Assembly (NCBI GenBank): GCA_026724425.1 | Contig: JAIUCV010000003.1 | Coordinates: 49,788,477 to 49,852,476 of the forward strand | Length of the DNA: 64,000 bases | Direction of reading: 5' to 3' | Source of the DNA: Erythrophleum ivorense | Lineage: Eukaryota; Streptophyta; Magnoliopsida; Fabales; Fabaceae | Shown here: piece by piece, positions 61,802-64,000 of the stretch | Position numbering within the stretch: position 1 is the first letter of the stretch | Layout: every line of letters begins with the position of its first letter | The notes under the pieces: generated by a model | Databases searched by the model: none | The model's input: the letters and a program-made list of their open reading frames with translations, nothing else | What the model was told of the DNA's origin: nothing | Made by a program: the position numbers and the translations under genes

Positions 61802-62284
61802 TCAATATGGTCTTTCGCCTTCAATGTTGCCTGGTGGATCATAGCTGCAAATAACAAACATCCACTCATTGGTACACTTAGCCCTAGCACACCCGAGATG
61901 AAGCGAATCGCGCCAAACGATCTGAGTATAGTGAAGGCACTCGTCATCCACGCAAGAATTCGAGTGGTAGTCGTAGTTCGGCTTCTCCGTCAGCCAGAAC
62001 TTCACCGCTTCGGAGCCCTTCATGTCCCCGTAGCCCTCGGCGATGTTCTCCCCGAATGGCCCGCCCGAGTGCTCCAAGTTACAGTCATGGCTTCTCCTGT
62101 TGGCGTAGCTCTGAGCATAGGAGGCGAGGGTATGGTTCCAATAGAGAGGGCCCACACCGACGTGAGCACGAGCTTCGTTGTGTACTTCAAGGAAGTCTTG
62201 AGGGGTGTTTTGGGCTAGGCAAATGCAAGACAAGGTTAAGCACATGAAGAAAATGGCTATGAGATGAAGATTTGAGGAGCTCAT
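61802..62284 (-). CDS. PR1: Pathogenesis-related protein 1 (CAP superfamily), secreted, intronless
   Basis: A 160-residue protein when started at the ATG at 62284. A longer frame extends upstream to 62434, but the TATA box (62349-62357) lies within that extension, and the 62284 start gives a proper signal peptide (residues 1-24, core 'LIAIFFMCLTLSCICLA') and the usual family length. The CAP domain follows: His72 (LEHS), Glu79 (FGEN), Glu100 and His118 (HYTQIVW). Six cysteines (68, 111, 116, 132, 137, 146) align with those of the other PR-1 here. The tail is CSYD then PPGNIEGERPY, a CAPE-type peptide, though the usual CNY is CSY. An N-glycosylation sequon sits at Asn50 (NHT). It is clearly divergent from the 35.8-kb gene, so this is not a recent tandem copy. 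Secreted and probably defence- or stress-related; intact. Confidence 0.96.
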   Translation of the reverse strand: MSSSNLHLIAIFFMCLTLSCICLAQNTPQDFLEVHNEARAHVGVGPLYWNHTLASYAQSYANRRSHDCNLEHSGGPFGENIAEGYGDMKGSEAVKFWLTEKPNYDYHSNSCVDDECLHYTQIVWRDSLHLGCARAKCTNEWMFVICSYDPPGNIEGERPY

Positions 62285-62348
62285 TTTTGTGTTTTTGGCC
62301 TTGTTTTGTTTGATTGGGGGGATGGGAATGAAGGATATAGCTTTGGAG

Positions 62349-62357
62349 TATTTATAG
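62349..62357 (-). promoter_or_regulatory. TATA box of the second PR-1 gene
   Basis: The minus strand reads CTATAAATA about 65 bases before the ATG at 62284, matching the arrangement of the first PR-1 gene. Confidence 0.65.
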
Positions 62358-62529
62358 GAAGAGGATAAAGCAAACTTGGACATAAAATAGAAGCAGAGTT
62401 TATATAAAAATAGAGAAATCTGTTGAGTGGACAACCTCTGTCAGTTGGAGACACCTCCTTTTTCGGTTCTAATCGCTAGATTCTCTGAGAGAAAACAAAG
62501 TTCAATGAAAAAAAAAAGGGTGAATACGG

Positions 62530-62600
62530 CGAAGATTAGCTCAATTGATAAGAAAACATAGTATATTTCCTTAGTAAGTTGGGTTTAATTCTTTTTTCAG
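62530..62600 (+). repeat. SINE-like tRNA-related fragment
   Basis: 'TTAGCTCAATTGATAAG' at 62536-62552 resembles a tRNA A box, and 'GTTGGGTTTAATTC' about 27 bases later resembles a B box. No cloverleaf forms, so this is a decayed SINE or chance. Confidence 0.35.
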
Positions 62601-63439
62601 AGTACTTTGGGATAAGAATTTTAAATTCGTTAGGTTAATGCACGAAAACGTATTTTTAAAATCGTCTCGATAAAGAATAATTTGAACTTTTTTTTTTGGC
62701 CAAGAATAACTTGAACCAAGTTTGCGTTAGTTTAACAACAATTAAAAAGAGCGTAAAAAAAAGTGAAAAAATTGAATGGGGCACATGGATTGATTAGATA
62801 GAGAATACAAACAAAGCGTGAAAATGATTCTGTATGGGCAAATGGAAGTGGAAGAATAATTAAAACGACGTATTTTAGTACTCACTGTTACCCAAGTTAA
62901 CTTTCTAAGTGTTTTGATAATTAATTAATTAATTTAGCATTAAATGCATAGTGTTTTGAAAACTTAATTCATTGAATGCTATTAATTATATGCATATTTT
63001 CTTAGTTGTAAATTTGTGATGGAAATAGCATTTAATGAATGGCATTAACAAATTTTATGTGAATTATTTCTCCATTTCAGAAGACACAAAAGTGTAATTG
63101 GAATGGATCGGTAATTTCAAATGCTACATTTAATTTTTTCTTAAGAATTCATGGCATTCAATATGAAGGTTTAAATGTCCCTTTCAAATTCTATTGAAGT
63201 GTTATGTAAAATTTATGACCTACATACATCACTATCGCACCTTTAATTATCTACATATGTATGTATACAATTAAATTGTGAGGGACCAACACTTCACATG
63301 CCCCTTCTTGACTTTTGGGGTTCAGATTTCACGAGCCTAATAATGTTGCATGCCTAAGATAATTTCTAGGCATAAAAAATGTGGAGCCAAATGTCATAGG
63401 ATATTTAAACTTCATTTCTTTTCTTCCCTTAATTTTGCT
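62601..63439. other. AT-rich upstream region of the second PR-1 gene
   Basis: No gene or clear element. Contains repeated 'gcattaa(a)tgaatgg' words around 62937-63060. Confidence 0.5.
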
Positions 63440-63950
63440 TCCGAAAATGAAGATTTATAAAAAGATAAAGCGTACAAGTTTCCGTTTTGAATTTATTTAA
63501 TTTTTAAGATCACGGATCAATCCACTTGGAAATTTGCTTATGTTTTCTAACATATTAAAAATGATTATAACTAAAGTTATATTACAATAATGTTTTAATT
63601 TTTAAAAGATTTAATTACTTTTTTTCTTTTTTTGGTTTGATCCCTTGTTTTCTATAATTCTCAGTAAGTATTTTACTTGTTTATTGTTAATCACCAATAT
63701 GATCCTTACATTAACAGAAGAAATGTTTTATTAATAAATTACTGATATAACTGTAAGGGCTTAGTCTAATGGTCAAGGAGATATACTCCTTATCTAGAGT
63801 AATTGGGCTTAAACTTCAGTTAACTTATGTAGAAAAATTTATTCTCTTAAATATATCAGGGCGATGTGGAGGCGTGTCTTCAAAATCATATGAGAAGAAA
63901 CCTAATATCAGTTGACGCACAAGATGACTCAAGCACACCTAATGACCAAA
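63440..63950 (+). repeat. Diverged direct repeat flanking the second PR-1 gene, copy 2, with a SINE-like insert
   Basis: Partner of 60085-60475. Its inner part (about 63745-63900) has an A-box-like 'TTAGTCTAATGGTCAAGG' and a B-box-like 'TTGGGCTTAAACTTC' 30-odd bases later, as in tRNA-derived SINEs. Confidence 0.7.
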
Positions 63951-64000
63951 TGCTAATTTTGTCTTGAAACTTTATTTGCATGATTTTTTTCTACCAAAAA

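Noticed and set aside
61898..62247. Plus-strand open frames across the second PR-1 gene, and minus-strand frames across the first
   Set aside because: Antisense shadows of GC-rich coding sequence.
62285..62434. An upstream in-frame extension of the second PR-1 gene adding 50 residues
   Set aside because: It contains the TATA box, would bury the signal peptide and breaks the 160-residue family length. The ATG at 62284 is preferred.
62530..62600. A functional tRNA gene
   Set aside because: A- and B-box-like words are present but no cloverleaf, acceptor stem or anticodon arm could be formed.

Overview
This window looks like nuclear DNA from a eudicot plant. It is AT-rich, densely filled with nested plant transposable elements, and holds only two convincing host genes. 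Both are intronless pathogenesis-related protein 1 (PR-1) genes of the CAP superfamily: one at 35768-36250 on the plus strand and one at 61802-62284 on the minus strand. Each predicts a 160-residue secreted protein with a signal peptide, six conserved cysteines and a C-terminal CAPE-type tail. The genus cannot be fixed from sequence reading alone.

Layout: 1 to about 8.2 kb is a decayed minus-strand Gypsy (Athila-like) retrotransposon with a tRNA-Asp-type primer site, a broken gag and partial LTRs. It is interrupted by a 2753-bp solo LTR with a perfect 5-bp target duplication. About 9.8-17.2 kb holds a second Gypsy-type LTR remnant and a decayed minus-strand CACTA transposase, enclosed by two diverged ~270-bp direct repeats. 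17.2-22.8 kb is AT-rich with no recognised gene. 22770-31106 is an 8.3-kb CACTA element with degenerate TIRs, a CTT target duplication, a TNP2-type transposase, a TNPA/Transposase_24-like gene and a Ulp1-like protease, all broken. 31.1-35.7 kb is AT-rich with a diverged direct repeat. The first PR-1 gene follows.

36.4-41.2 kb is AT-rich and contains one striking 26-bp perfect hairpin. 41188-42535 is a 1.35-kb Mutator-like element with ~156-bp TIRs. 43.9-44.9 kb is a tandem array resembling the subterminal repeats of a CACTA element. 45.2-50.6 kb contains LINE remnants (a DUF4283 piece, then zinc-binding and RNase H pieces) separated by unresolved repeats and a foldback. 50643-54460 is a second solo LTR of the same family in the opposite orientation, inserted in the LINE tail. 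55385-59395 is a 4.0-kb CACTA element with clear TIRs, an AAT target duplication and a nearly intact TNPA-like reading frame. The second PR-1 gene lies at 61.8-62.3 kb between two diverged copies of a 400-500-bp repeat.

The two PR-1 genes would act in the apoplast in defence and stress responses. The rest of the window is mobile-element history. I did not find a convincing undescribed biological system. The best leads are the paired PR-1 genes with divergent CAPE tails, the short-palindrome array in the first solo LTR, the Mutator-like element, the hairpin at 39.3 kb and the nearly intact small CACTA element.
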